A DNA stretch of 53,533 nt from Acinetobacter sp. Ac_5812 (GCF_013072695.1 NZ_LXUK01000010.1:1-53533); one strand, 5' to 3'. Shown: positions 35,793 to 44,768, counted from the stretch's first letter. Made by a program: numbers and translations. Notes: generated by a model not told the origin, from the sequence alone.

Positions 35793-35820
35793 TTTTAATC
35801 AATTAAAAAACACCGTTTAC
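35793..35820 (+). repeat. Direct repeat copy C
   Basis: TTTTAATCAATTAAAA followed by AACACCGTTTAC, then diverging. It lies immediately left of the IS3-family element. Same orientation as copies A (30827) and B (32911). Confidence 0.6.
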
Positions 35821-35908
35821 AGAGATGGATCCGTAAATTTGAACAACTCCTATAAGTGATATTCTGCTCCTCAAATGATGTTATAAACATCAATATATGG
35901 AGTATTTT

Positions 35909-36214
35909 ATGGCACGTAGACCAAGAAGAAATCATTCAAACGACTTTAAAGCTAAGGTAGCACTTGCTGCGATCAAAGCAGAAAAAACACTTGCTGAATT
36001 GAGTTCTGAGTTTGATGTTCATCAAAACCAAATTATTGACTGGAAAAATCAATTGATCTCAGCTTCCTCGCAAGCTTTCGATCAATCAAAAGCTCCATCA
36101 GAACCCCCCATTGATCTTAAAAAGTTACATGCAAAAATCGGTGAGCAGGCATTAGAAATTGATTTTTTAGAAGGTGTGTTGAAGAAACTGGGCCGCTTCA
36201 ACCACAAAAGTTAA
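35909..36214 (+). CDS. IS3-family OrfA
   Basis: This 101-aa protein has the IS3 OrfA helix-turn-helix (RRNHSNDFKAKVALAAIKAE, then TLAELSSEFDVHQNQIIDWK) and a leucine-zipper-like C-terminus. The start ATG at 35909 has TATGGAG upstream; an ATG four codons earlier lacks a site. It ends in the -1-overlapping region with OrfB. OrfA binds the inverted repeats and regulates transposition. Confidence 0.88.
   Translation: MARRPRRNHSNDFKAKVALAAIKAEKTLAELSSEFDVHQNQIIDWKNQLISASSQAFDQSKAPSEPPIDLKKLHAKIGEQALEIDFLEGVLKKLGRFNHKS
36163..36169 (+). promoter_or_regulatory. -1 ribosomal frameshift site T TTT TTA
   Basis: The heptamer TTTTTTA is in the correct phase in orfA (GAT TTT TTA). A -1 slip there enters the orfB frame, which is open from 36166 with no stop before 37039. 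This would make the OrfAB transposase. Confidence 0.7.
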
Positions 36215-37041
36215 TCGATCACTCACTTCAGATTTCAGTATCTAAACAGGCTAAGTTACTGAAAGTCTCTCGTGGTTGTTATTATTATCGCCCAAAACCT
36301 GTTAGCTCATCAGATCTGAAACTGATGCGATGTATTGATGAATTACATATGCAATATCCTTTTGCAGGCAGTCGTATGATGCGTGATTTGTTGAATCGTC
36401 AAGGACATCATATAGGACGACGTCATACACGTACTTTAATGAAGAAAATGGGTATTCAGGCGTTATATTGCAAACCAAATTTAAGCCAGGCTAATCAAGC
36501 TCACCGTAAATATCCATATCTGCTCAAAGGGTTGGCTATTCAGCGCAGTAATCAAGTGTGGTCTACGGATATAACGTATATCCCTATGGCAAAAGGCTTT
36601 GTTTATTTATGTGCTGTGATTGATTGGCATAGCCGCAAGGTACTTGCGCATAGGGTATCGATTAGTATGGAGGTGGATTTTTGTATTTCGGCTTTAAATG
36701 AAGCGATTGAAAAATATGGTCGACCTGAAATATTTAATACAGACCAAGGCAGCCAGTTTACCAGTGATGCATTTATTGATGTATTGAAATCAAATGGCAT
36801 TCAAATCAGTATGGATGGTAAAGGTCGATGGGTAGATAATGTGATGGTTGAACGATTATGGCGGAGCGTTAAATATGAAGAGGTGTATCTCAAAGCTTAT
36901 AGCAGTGTCACAGATGCGAAAAAGCAATTAAGTGCATATTTTGAGTTTTATAATTTGAAACGACCTCATTCGAGTCTAGACAAAATGACACCAAATGAGT
37001 TTTACTATGATCAGCTACCCCAACAAAACAAGGTGGCTTAA
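36166..37041 (+). CDS. IS3-family OrfB / transposase catalytic part
   Basis: The frame is open from the slippery site; the first ATG is at 36325. It contains the HTH_21-like start (SVSKQAKLLKVSRGCYYYRP) and the rve DDE domain: D in STDITYI, D in NTDQGSQF and E in VMVERLWRS, then the usual YNLKRPHSSLDKMTPNE tail. Expressed as OrfAB by -1 frameshifting, it carries out IS transposition. It appears intact. Confidence 0.9.
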   Translation, partial: FRRCVEETGPLQPQKLIDHSLQISVSKQAKLLKVSRGCYYYRPKPVSSSDLKLMRCIDELHMQYPFAGSRMMRDLLNRQGHHIGRRHTRTLMKKMGIQALYCKPNLSQANQAHRKYPYLLKGLAIQRSNQVWSTDITYIPMAKGFVYLCAVIDWHSRKVLAHRVSISMEVDFCISALNEAIEKYGRPEIFNTDQGSQFTSDAFIDVLKSNGIQISMDGKGRWVDNVMVERLWRSVKYEEVYLKAYSSVTDAKKQLSAYFEFYNLKRPHSSLDKMTPNEFYYDQLPQQNKVA

Positions 37042-37072
37042 CTAGAGCGGAATATCACTTATAAATACGCTT

Positions 37073-37588
37073 TTAGTTGTTCAAACAAGTGGGACCACCT
37101 CTACCTCTTACCCCATCACCTCGGGTGTAGAGAGTTACACCATCATCATAAGCAGCATAACCATCAAGTTTTGGTGTAACCCTAATCTCAATTAAATTTT
37201 GATCAAATTCAATTTCTGACGCAGCTTTAGTAATTCTTTCCGTCCATTTTTTAATTTCATCAAAAGAATATGCTTTATCAGTAGAAAGCATTTTCTTTGG
37301 AAGTGGAACTGTTTTGCTATCGATTAAAACTTCAGGCTCTACACTTAATAAGAATGGATTCTCTGGATCAAGAGTTTTGAAGTAGTTAAGATATTCATCA
37401 TACTCATTATCTTCAATAATCGGATGACCAGATCTGTAAAGTGCATTGGCTACTTTAAGCAATATTTCCAACTCTTCAAAATTATGATCATTTGAAGAAA
37501 AAAGCTTCTCTGCATCGTCTATATCTGAATTAAGACCTAGCTTTTCAATAATGGCGATTTGGTTGTCATTAAATTTATATTTAGACAT
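37073..37588 (-). pseudogene. NAD-dependent DNA ligase (LigA-like), truncated by the IS
   Basis: The 5' part of a LigA-type ligase is preserved: the Ia-like region with NEYDEYLNYF at about 61-70, MLSTDKAYSFDEI at 100-112, and the adenylation motif K140-L-D-G with TRGDGVRG at 155-162. The frame is ligase only to about residue 164 (37098); the last seven residues are read from the IS end. The nucleotidyltransferase rest, OB-fold, zinc finger, HhH and BRCT parts are missing, and they are not found left of the IS. It is probably inactive. Confidence 0.8.
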
Positions 37589-37743
37589 TACTACTACCCT
37601 TATACTGCCATTTGAAAATCTAATTGAGTTCTACTTGAAACACTTGAGTTCATGGTGACACCTACCAGGCCCTTTCGTTAAAAGATCGCTATATTCTTCT
37701 TCCTTTTGATATAGCCGATGCACATAAACTACCATGGTGCTAT

Positions 37744-38583
37744 TTATGAATATTGAAATGCTTTTGTGTATGTCCAACTTAAATTGACCAACAAATTAGG
37801 TTCTTTATCCAAAGCGAATAGATCTGAATAAACATTAAAGTTTTTACCCAAAAATGCATTGTGTAAGAAGTGAATAAGGTCTAGATCCACGTAGTTAACC
37901 GTAGACACAATCTTTAAGTATTCAGACAAAGCTTTAAACATCGGTGTTAGCTCTGCGATGGCACGGCTATACCGCTGTTCTGATTTATGCTCTCTATATT
38001 TTTCAAAGCCATTTTTCAAAATCCTTTTGAGCTCTGCATCATCAAATGGAATATTTGAATAAAACTCACCAGTACTAAGATCTCCAAAATTAGACATAAA
38101 GTTATCAATCACGGGTAATTTACGTTCTAGAGATAAGCGCTGCGTTGATCTGATTAATTTAATGAATGAATAGAAAAACGGTAAGAAGCGTCTGTAGTAA
38201 TCATAAATGACCTCTGCAAGCTTACGATCGCGAACATCAGCATTGATGGGTACACATTTAGGATATTGCGTAACAAAATTGGGTTTCTGCAGATAAATGG
38301 TTAGGTCCTTAAACACCTCAGCACCATTTAGGCGATTAGATTTAAGAAATGACCAATCTACCAAGTCATAATCTACTGCACGAATCTCTCTTAGATTTAA
38401 TTCATCAAACTTAAAGTTGAGTAGGCGTAGGTAATCTACAAAATTAGCCAAGTACCATGGCTGAGTTTTATCGATGTTGTATTCAGGATGACTATCAATG
38501 TCCAAGTGATTTAATAAATTGGTCCACGACTGGTCAATTCCAGCCAAATTAACTTGTTTGTCTATTCGATCAGGGGTAAGCAT
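37744..38583 (-). CDS. Hypothetical protein
   Basis: This 279-aa protein starts at ATG 38583 (MLTPDRIDKQVNLAG); a frame extension of 36 codons upstream is hydrophobic and poorly supported. It is mostly helical, with basic and aromatic residues and no membrane helix or known motif. GTATATAC lies 10-20 bp before the start. Its function is unknown. Confidence 0.65.
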   Translation of the reverse strand: MLTPDRIDKQVNLAGIDQSWTNLLNHLDIDSHPEYNIDKTQPWYLANFVDYLRLLNFKFDELNLREIRAVDYDLVDWSFLKSNRLNGAEVFKDLTIYLQKPNFVTQYPKCVPINADVRDRKLAEVIYDYYRRFLPFFYSFIKLIRSTQRLSLERKLPVIDNFMSNFGDLSTGEFYSNIPFDDAELKRILKNGFEKYREHKSEQRYSRAIAELTPMFKALSEYLKIVSTVNYVDLDLIHFLHNAFLGKNFNVYSDLFALDKEPNLLVNLSWTYTKAFQYS

Positions 38584-38784
38584 AGTAATCCCAATTGTAT
38601 ATACTAATTCGTAAGAAATTAGATACATTGTATCAATAATTCCTAGAATAAATATTCTTTTAAATTTTTTATCAATTCTAATTCGCCACACAACAAAAAT
38701 GCTTATTTACTGAGCTAAAAACTTATATCCAATTAATTAAAACCCTATATAATTATTTTAATACTCTAATTCGAGTGAGTTGTT

Positions 38785-39435
38785 ATGATTAGTGATCCAA
38801 TCGAAATCGCAAAATTAAAACAAAGCATCTTAGATTTAAGAAACAATATTTTTCCTCCACAAAACCTTTTAACGGTTGATGGATTACCAATTTATTATGG
38901 TGAGAAAAAGTTTGTTGATGAATATCTTGCACAATGGATGGACTTTTATCAAAAAGCATTAGAACTTTCTAATCCTTTTGGTGATCCTATTGATTTGTCC
39001 GAAATAAATGAAATTCATTTGCCTGTGCATTTTAATTTGCCCGTGTTTGCTCGTAATGTCACTCGCATGATTTTAAATAAAACACTGGCCAAGGAATCTA
39101 TTACTTTTCGTTCAAGTGCAGATCTGTTTGAGAAGTGCGGATACTTCAATCGTGAATATACGGATTTAATTTATGAGTACTTTGATCGTGATGAAGATAA
39201 CGTATTGGTCGGGCATCGACCGTATAACGATATTCGTGCGTACTTGTTTTATGCCGGCGATGAAGAGCGTCATCGCACGAGATTTTATAACTCTGGCCTG
39301 GTGCTCGGTTATCCCGAAGGTTGGAATAGCATTGAGATCTTAGATAATCGTAACAACACCCGAAAACAGCGTAGTGATGCTTATACAAACCCTTTAGCGA
39401 AAAATAACACATGGTTCATCTACAAGAAGCTGTAA
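38785..39435 (+). CDS. Hypothetical protein
   Basis: This 216-aa soluble protein is acidic and aromatic-rich, with segments such as YYGEKKFVDEYLAQWMDFYQK and DRDEDNVLVGHRPYNDIRAYLFYAG. No motif is recognised. Its end overlaps the traX-like gene by 25 nt, so the two are probably co-expressed, and a TraX-related role is conceivable. Confidence 0.7.
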   Translation: MISDPIEIAKLKQSILDLRNNIFPPQNLLTVDGLPIYYGEKKFVDEYLAQWMDFYQKALELSNPFGDPIDLSEINEIHLPVHFNLPVFARNVTRMILNKTLAKESITFRSSADLFEKCGYFNREYTDLIYEYFDRDEDNVLVGHRPYNDIRAYLFYAGDEERHRTRFYNSGLVLGYPEGWNSIEILDNRNNTRKQRSDAYTNPLAKNNTWFIYKKL

Positions 39436-40202
39436 TTAGCCAAAGCGCCGTGCGAGATCGCAATAGAGCCTTGGATCTATTGAAGTGGATTGCGATTGTG
39501 ACCATGGTTATTGACCACGCATCAATATTATTTCCTCAATATAATCTGTTGTTGAGGACGATTGGCCGTTGGGCTTTTCCTATTTTTTGTATCATGCTTG
39601 CATTCAATTTGAACCAAGCTATTTCTAAAAAGAAAACCCATACATTAAAAAACTATTTTAAAAATTTGGCGTTGTTTTGTGTGCTATCAGAAGTACCGTA
39701 TCAACTATTCAACCAAGAGCCATTTACAACTCTGAACGTCATGCCTACGTTGCTTTTAGGATTTTTGCTTGTTGTATTAGGGGAATCTAAACATAAATAT
39801 GCAACGCTGCAGTTTGTCTCTCTGTTAGTCGTGATCACATTGCTATCTAATTTTATTATGTATAGCGTGTGGGGCGTTTTATTAATTGTATTCCTGTATT
39901 TATTCTTTAAAACAACCAACGTTCATTCTAAGAAATACTTTTTAATGATCAGCGTCTTGCTCACTTCATTGGCCAACATTTTCAACTGGTTGATTGGTGG
40001 CTACTATACGGATATGACTACATATTCTTTGGCATTCTCATTTGCTGTCAGTAGCGCCATTGCAACGTGTATTGGTGCACAATTCCTACTGAAAGGACAG
40101 CACATGAATATACCTTTTGAATTACCGCCAGTGGGGAAGTGGGCGTACTGGTTCTATCCAGTACATCTCGTCATCATTTGGATTCTTTTTAAATTTGCAT
40201 AA
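39411..40202 (+). CDS. traX: TraX-family membrane acyltransferase-like protein
   Basis: This ~263-aa polytopic protein has the TraX pattern: LDLLKWIAIVTMVIDHAS at about 21-38, a GRWAFPIFCIMLAFNL helix, YQLFNQEP, and about eight membrane helices ending in YWFYPVHLVIIWILFKFA. TraX in F plasmids N-acetylates pilin. Related proteins are also found with IncI-type systems, where the substrate is unclear. The start may be the ATG at 39411 or a GTG at 39450, which would end most of the overlap with the preceding gene. Confidence 0.85.
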   Translation: MVHLQEAVISQSAVRDRNRALDLLKWIAIVTMVIDHASILFPQYNLLLRTIGRWAFPIFCIMLAFNLNQAISKKKTHTLKNYFKNLALFCVLSEVPYQLFNQEPFTTLNVMPTLLLGFLLVVLGESKHKYATLQFVSLLVVITLLSNFIMYSVWGVLLIVFLYLFFKTTNVHSKKYFLMISVLLTSLANIFNWLIGGYYTDMTTYSLAFSFAVSSAIATCIGAQFLLKGQHMNIPFELPPVGKWAYWFYPVHLVIIWILFKFA

Positions 40203-40214
40203 TAAATTTAGGCA

Positions 40215-40257
40215 TAAAAAAAGCACCAAAGTATTTATGACTAAGGTGCTTTTTTAT
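40215..40257. terminator. Bidirectional terminator
   Basis: AAAAAAGCACC and GGTGCTTTTTT pair across a ~16-base loop. It serves traX (plus) and the convergent gene at 40271-41017 (minus). Confidence 0.88.
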
Positions 40258-40270
40258 TGCTTAATCAGCG

Positions 40271-41017
40271 TTATTCGCTAGATCCAGCATCTAAACCGAA
40301 TGAGCTAATTTCTTGCTGTCTTTCTTGCTCAGCTGCTTGTTCTGGTGATGCTTGTGGAGTAGGTGCACCAGATTGGTTATTTTGTTGATCATATTGATTC
40401 AGCAATTGCTTTAATGCTTCAGGATCTTGAGCAATTTGATTCGCAATTTCTAATGTTGGGTCCTGTTGTTTTTTACCAGCAGCATAACCAAAAATAGCCA
40501 AACCAATGAAAGCAGCAAAGAAAGTGGCAAGTACGATCAGTACAAATTTACCAATAATGCTACCTTTGAAGCGTTCAAACCAAGTTTCATCTTCATAGTG
40601 GTAAGGTTGGTTAATGTTTTGGCAACCATAGCTAAATGCATCCATCCACGCATTACGAACCAATTGTTTAATTTGTTCTGTTTGCGGTAAATGACCTTTT
40701 TTAGCCACGTTTACTTTGATTTTTGGCTCTGCTAATACAAAACGTTTTTCTTCACCATTACCTAGTGTATTAACGAGCTCTACGGTACCAGAACAAGTGA
40801 AATAACGACCAACATCATTGTTTTCTAAAGTATCAAAACCACTGATTTGTATTGTTAACTCTTTAAGATCGGCATTCGGGATTTTTATATTTTTAGGTTG
40901 ACGATTCAAATCTTCAGAATCCGTATCAACTGAGATTGTTAAAAGGTCATTGTTACTAAAAATTGAAACAAGAGGGTCGTGAGATAGAATGTCTTTTTGC
41001 TTCTTAATTAAACTCAC
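40271..41017 (-). CDS. Hypothetical tail-spanning membrane protein
   Basis: This 248-aa protein has a soluble N-terminal domain (about 1-150), one transmembrane helix (about 157-181) and a Q/P/E-rich low-complexity C-terminus (about 190-248). The N-domain is probably cytoplasmic and the tail periplasmic. No family is recognised. A transfer-apparatus role is possible from the surroundings only. Confidence 0.68.
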   Translation of the reverse strand: MSLIKKQKDILSHDPLVSIFSNNDLLTISVDTDSEDLNRQPKNIKIPNADLKELTIQISGFDTLENNDVGRYFTCSGTVELVNTLGNGEEKRFVLAEPKIKVNVAKKGHLPQTEQIKQLVRNAWMDAFSYGCQNINQPYHYEDETWFERFKGSIIGKFVLIVLATFFAAFIGLAIFGYAAGKKQQDPTLEIANQIAQDPEALKQLLNQYDQQNNQSGAPTPQASPEQAAEQERQQEISSFGLDAGSSE

Positions 41018-41100
41018 AATGTATCACCAGTTAAAATAGAAATTAAAAGTATTATATTTTAAAAAAGGGTTTTAGTGATAGTTTATTTTATGTTTAACGT

Positions 41101-41131
41101 AAAAAAGCCACTTTTAAGAAAGTGGCTTTTA
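41101..41131. terminator. Intrinsic terminator
   Basis: AAAAAGCCACTTT and AAAGTGGCTTTT form a long stem just beyond the stop of the minus-strand gene at 41135-41875. Flanking A and T runs allow both directions. Confidence 0.85.
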
Positions 41132-41134
41132 GGT

Positions 41135-41875
41135 TTAAGGGAGGTAGTTATTATTTATAAAATATTCCTTTTTAATTCTCTTAATCTCCATGCCTTTGTC
41201 TAAAAGCAATTTAAACTCATTAAAATCATCACGCATAAGCTTATGAACCTTTAATGATTTTTGACTCTTAGCTTTGATAGCACTGTTGTATTGTACTGCA
41301 GCAACCAGATCGTAATGCTTATTTAGATCCAAACCATAAAGTGATGTTAATTTTTCAGAAATATAATCAAATATAACGGTCAAACAGATGACCTTATTGT
41401 TAGTGTTAGTCAGTATCTCTTCTGGAAATTCATTATTTCCCGAAGCTGCACTGGCTAAACGTGCCCATTCTGTCATGGGTAGGGAACCATCTTCACCAAT
41501 CACGTTGATTAAGTTGTTTAAAAAGATAAAGCGGTGATTAAAAAACTTCACTTTGCTTTTTTGCAAAATTCTAAATGTATAAACGTTTGCCCAATACACA
41601 ACATAGTTTTTAATCTTTAGACCATTGATTGAGTCTTGCGTTAATAAATCTTCATTGGTGATGCCATGATATTGAGTTGCTTCTTCAGTGACTTGTTTTT
41701 TTGGCTTCCAGTAGCTCTCTTCAGCATTATAAAGATACTGAGCCTGTTCTATTGATGATGTGCGGCACTTTTTAATACGCGTCAAAATAGACGACTTAAT
41801 AATGTCAGGCACATCAACTGGATTCTTGACTTTGGCGGTAAATTCCAGTGTGAGGAAACATAATGGTGCTGGCAT
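41135..41875 (-). CDS. Hypothetical protein
   Basis: This 246-aa soluble basic protein has no recognised domain. It is helical, with a basic C-terminal region (KAKSQKSLKVHKLMRDDFNE) and an IKRIKKEYFINN tail. It lies between a terminator and the SNase-like gene, 34 bp after the latter's stop, so it is probably co-transcribed with 41910-42449. Confidence 0.65.
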   Translation of the reverse strand: MPAPLCFLTLEFTAKVKNPVDVPDIIKSSILTRIKKCRTSSIEQAQYLYNAEESYWKPKKQVTEEATQYHGITNEDLLTQDSINGLKIKNYVVYWANVYTFRILQKSKVKFFNHRFIFLNNLINVIGEDGSLPMTEWARLASAASGNNEFPEEILTNTNNKVICLTVIFDYISEKLTSLYGLDLNKHYDLVAAVQYNSAIKAKSQKSLKVHKLMRDDFNEFKLLLDKGMEIKRIKKEYFINNNYLP

Positions 41876-41909
41876 AGCTTGGCCTTTCTAATATCCCTTA
41901 ATTTATAAC

Positions 41910-42449
41910 TTAAAACGTTCTATTTTCTGAATTGATATTCGCGAAATAAGGAACTAATTGCTTTTCTCGGTCATGAATGTATGCAGTTGATGACATATCC
42001 AATACCGCACCTGGTACATAAGTTAGGTTTAGATTGATATTTTCACCGTTACCATCGATCAAGACGCCATTAAACCGCGCTTTGTCTGGATCTCCTTTTA
42101 CAAATAGCTGTTGGCCAACATAACCGGACAAGCTATTGATATAGAGGTTTTTCATTTTTTCCGAAGATTGCAAAGCATTTATATAGAGAAGATCCATAAT
42201 TTTTTCTTCTCCATTTTGATTTCTAATTTTTACTGTTTTTGGACCAACAACATCCACAATTGTAGCAATCCATAAGTCATGATGTTCAACTTCCCAACCA
42301 TTGTAGCGACTTTCAATCCAATCGGGGCTTAAGAGTCTTGGCTTAAAGGGGTAGGAGTAGATTTTGAATATTAAGATCGAAACCACAATTATGATTGGCA
42401 AGCCAAAACATATTTTTATTTTATGTTTCTTAAAAGCACTGTTAAACAT
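41910..42449 (-). CDS. Membrane-anchored protein with a degenerate SNase-like domain
   Basis: This ~179-aa protein starts at ATG 42449 (or 10 codons earlier). It has an N-terminal anchor (about 12-30) and an exposed domain whose pattern IATIVDVVGPKTVKIRNQNGEE...MDLLYINALQS resembles the start of a staphylococcal-nuclease OB-fold (V-x-DGDT-x-x-V...). The catalytic Asp/Arg/Glu residues are absent. If this reading is right, it is a non-catalytic relative of the intact thermonuclease encoded at 44769. The similarity is weak. Confidence 0.5.
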   Translation of the reverse strand: MFNSAFKKHKIKICFGLPIIIVVSILIFKIYSYPFKPRLLSPDWIESRYNGWEVEHHDLWIATIVDVVGPKTVKIRNQNGEEKIMDLLYINALQSSEKMKNLYINSLSGYVGQQLFVKGDPDKARFNGVLIDGNGENINLNLTYVPGAVLDMSSTAYIHDREKQLVPYFANINSENRTF

Positions 42450-42529
42450 AACCGTATATACCAAAAAATTTAAAATCATTTTAACTTAAAATAATAAGTT
42501 TGTATTGGTTAAAACCATTGATATATCAA

Positions 42530-42952
42530 TTATTCATCACTGTTATAGGTATAGCCATCATCACTACTGCGATCTTTACCTACTAATAATGCTTCAATAC
42601 GCTTAGCTTCAGCTATTGTTCTGAGTGCATTTTCCTTTTTTTCTTGTCGTTCTGTATGTTTACGAATCGCTTCAAGAACCTCAGGAGATAAGGCGTTTTC
42701 AGGTTGTTGTTCTTGGGCTTCAGGCTCGGAAGCACTTGCTTCTTCAGCCTTTATAGGTTGGTCTTTTTTCTTAGGATCTACCAAGTCATAAAACACAAGT
42801 TCTTTTGATTCACTCGTTGCCGATTCGTCTAAAAACTTCTGTTCTTGACCTTTTAATGGATCTTGTTCATTTGGAGTATTAGAGTTATTACAGGCACTTA
42901 AAAGGGTGGAAATTAAAATAACCGTTGCGAAAATAAAAAGGGTTTTAGACAC
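42530..42952 (-). CDS. Small acidic lipoprotein
   Basis: This 140-aa protein has a lipoprotein signal (MSKTLFIFATVILISTLLSAC; the lipobox LLSAC gives Cys21) and a highly charged, Glu/Gln/Ala-rich mature part with a long helix at about 88-125. No family is recognised. It is divergent from the zinc-ribbon membrane protein gene, with a 59-bp shared promoter region. Confidence 0.72.
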   Translation of the reverse strand: MSKTLFIFATVILISTLLSACNNSNTPNEQDPLKGQEQKFLDESATSESKELVFYDLVDPKKKDQPIKAEEASASEPEAQEQQPENALSPEVLEAIRKHTERQEKKENALRTIAEAKRIEALLVGKDRSSDDGYTYNSDE

Positions 42953-43011
42953 GTTGAAAATCCTTTAATATAATAACGTATTCTACATAATAAAAGTCCG
43001 TAGGTAAAAGT

Positions 43012-43818
43012 ATGTCTTCAGATAAAAATAGTTCTGATAGTGCTACACAAAAGGTAAATATTACCAATGAGGTTTTAGATGAAGCTGCCATTAAACAGGC
43101 AATTGAAGCTAGTCAACCCCGTAAATCAGGTATTTTAAAGCGAGTCTTTTTTGATTTCGGGCGTAAAACCCACTGGAGTTCAGCTAGAAAAGGGTTTTTA
43201 CCGCATTTATCTAATATTAGATCAATGCTGTCTCCAACATGCCCCGAATGCGGTAAATCGATTTTAATGCATGACAACAGGATTCCACGTTCTTATAAAG
43301 GCAACGTGAATTGGGTATGTGCACACCCTTTATGTGAATATGAAATTGTCGCACCTAACAATTTTAAACAACTGAAAAGACTCATTGCTAATACTCACTA
43401 CCCAAGAGGGCAAGAACGTTTAGCTTCAATGAGTAATGATGAAATAGACAAGCTTGTTAAAAACCATCAGTTTTCGTCTTATTTGTATTTAGCATTATCT
43501 ATGTTTACAGGCTTGTACGTAGTTTATATGTTCTTTAAAGCGCTATATCCAATGCTTGTTGTACCAGGTGTATTATTGGTGTTTTATCTATACATGGTTA
43601 GCATCAATTCAGCTTATCGTGCGTGGCAAGTCCGTACTGGTCTTTTATTTTTACCGAATGCGCCATTCTTGGCATGGTTCCGCTATGCGCCAAAAAAATA
43701 TAGCTTATCGTGGTATGACGGCAAAAACCCATTGCCAGTTGAAACACTGAATAAGTTAGCTGACCGTAAACAGCACCTAATCGACAATTTCAACAACAAC
43801 GATAAAGGTGCTGATTAA
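43012..43818 (+). CDS. Zinc-ribbon inner-membrane protein
   Basis: This 268-aa protein has a treble-clef/zinc-ribbon C-P-E-C-G-K...C-A-H-P-x-C (about residues 76-108), two transmembrane helices (about 158-180 and 182-202) and a basic C-terminal region. It starts divergently from the lipoprotein gene and is followed at once by the transglycosylase gene. Pairing with a peptidoglycan enzyme suggests a transfer-apparatus role, but the family is not recognised. Confidence 0.68.
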   Translation: MSSDKNSSDSATQKVNITNEVLDEAAIKQAIEASQPRKSGILKRVFFDFGRKTHWSSARKGFLPHLSNIRSMLSPTCPECGKSILMHDNRIPRSYKGNVNWVCAHPLCEYEIVAPNNFKQLKRLIANTHYPRGQERLASMSNDEIDKLVKNHQFSSYLYLALSMFTGLYVVYMFFKALYPMLVVPGVLLVFYLYMVSINSAYRAWQVRTGLLFLPNAPFLAWFRYAPKKYSLSWYDGKNPLPVETLNKLADRKQHLIDNFNNNDKGAD

Positions 43819-43819
43819 T

Positions 43820-44683
43820 ATGCTGTTAAAACCAACGCTATTTGCGACTCTATTAGGATCAAGCGTTGCTTATGCTCAATTGCCTCAAAGTTCTGAGGCT
43901 CTAGGTGCATATGCAAACCATGTCAATTCTAATGGATCAAGTACACCATATCGACCATTTCAGGTCATGACCAACACTCAGCAAGAAACGGCGCCAGCAA
44001 AGCCAAGAGGATTTACGAGTCGTTACTTGGGCGTGAAGTACACACCGCAAAAAACTGAAGAAACTCCGACTAGCACTGAGCGCACGGCAGTTGCACAAAA
44101 TGGACCACAACCTAGTGGCCAGCAAGCACCAGCACCACAACAACAACCCGTTCGCCAGAATATCCGTCCTGTTTCTTATACCTATCCAACTACGCAATAC
44201 AATCAATACAACCAAGCGAGTGTATCTTACGATCAAACCGTACCGGGTAGAGTCGCTACTTTGAGTTGTGTTATTCATGCTGCGCGGTCAGAAGGTGTTC
44301 CGCTGTATGTTTTATTGGGTATACATAGCAAAGAGCGTGGTACCAATGGACAAACAGCGCAAAACAAAAACCGTTCATTGGATATGGGGCAATTCCAAAT
44401 CAATTCCATGCACTTTAAACGTGGCGGTATGTTTGAAAATTATAACAGCCATTATGTGCGTACTGATGGATGTCTGAATGCGCGACTTGCAGCCAAGATC
44501 TTGCGAAATCGATTAACCACAAAACCGTCAACCGATTTTTGGGTTAGAGCAGCTGCTTACCACTCATGGACGCCATCTTTTAATGCGATATATCGCAATG
44601 GCACGGCGAAACAACCTGGTTTAGTTGCGTATGCACTTCAATGGAAAAAATGGCTTGAGAGAAAGGGGATAAATCCTAACTAA
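43820..44683 (+). CDS. VirB1-like lytic transglycosylase
   Basis: This 287-aa exported protein has a signal peptide (MLLKPTLFATLLGSSVAYAQ), a proline/glutamine-rich linker (to about 135) and a C-terminal SLT/lysozyme-like domain. The catalytic Glu is probably in HSKERGTNG, followed by LDMGQFQINSMHF and a AAYHSWTP motif. Such enzymes open the murein layer for conjugation channels. ATG 43820 is chosen because AAAGGTG (43804-43810) precedes it; it lies 1 bp after the previous stop. Confidence 0.85.
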   Translation: MLLKPTLFATLLGSSVAYAQLPQSSEALGAYANHVNSNGSSTPYRPFQVMTNTQQETAPAKPRGFTSRYLGVKYTPQKTEETPTSTERTAVAQNGPQPSGQQAPAPQQQPVRQNIRPVSYTYPTTQYNQYNQASVSYDQTVPGRVATLSCVIHAARSEGVPLYVLLGIHSKERGTNGQTAQNKNRSLDMGQFQINSMHFKRGGMFENYNSHYVRTDGCLNARLAAKILRNRLTTKPSTDFWVRAAAYHSWTPSFNAIYRNGTAKQPGLVAYALQWKKWLERKGINPN

Positions 44684-44768
44684 TCAGCTGAATATATTTT
44701 TTAAGAAAAAAATTGCAGTTACGTAATGCGATACAATTTACCTATTCTTTACCCACTAAGGATTCAAA

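Larger units (their letters stand above)
35826..37097 (+). mobile_element. IS3-family insertion sequence (~1.27 kb)
   Basis: The ends share TGG....CC....TTTGAACAACT (left from 35826; right, reversed, to 37097). Farther in, TATAAGTGATATTC-Y-GCTC is at 35851-35869 and, reversed, at 37045-37063, so the inverted repeats are long but imperfect. It encodes orfA and orfB with the IS3-type frameshift arrangement. The 3-bp flanks differ (AGA left, CCT right), so no target duplication is visible. The exact ends are inferred; a shorter element 35851-37063 is the alternative. Confidence 0.8.

Noticed and set aside
30827..35820. pdif (XerC/XerD) sites as the explanation of the direct repeats
   Set aside because: The repeat lacks the TATAA...TTAT-type Xer arms known for Acinetobacter pdif modules.
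29542..39460. Shared string AAAGCGCCGTGCGAG at 29540 and 39443 as a long repeat
   Set aside because: The match is 15 bp, inside or at the edge of coding regions, and without flanking similarity. It is treated only as part of the ACGGCG/CGCCGT excess.
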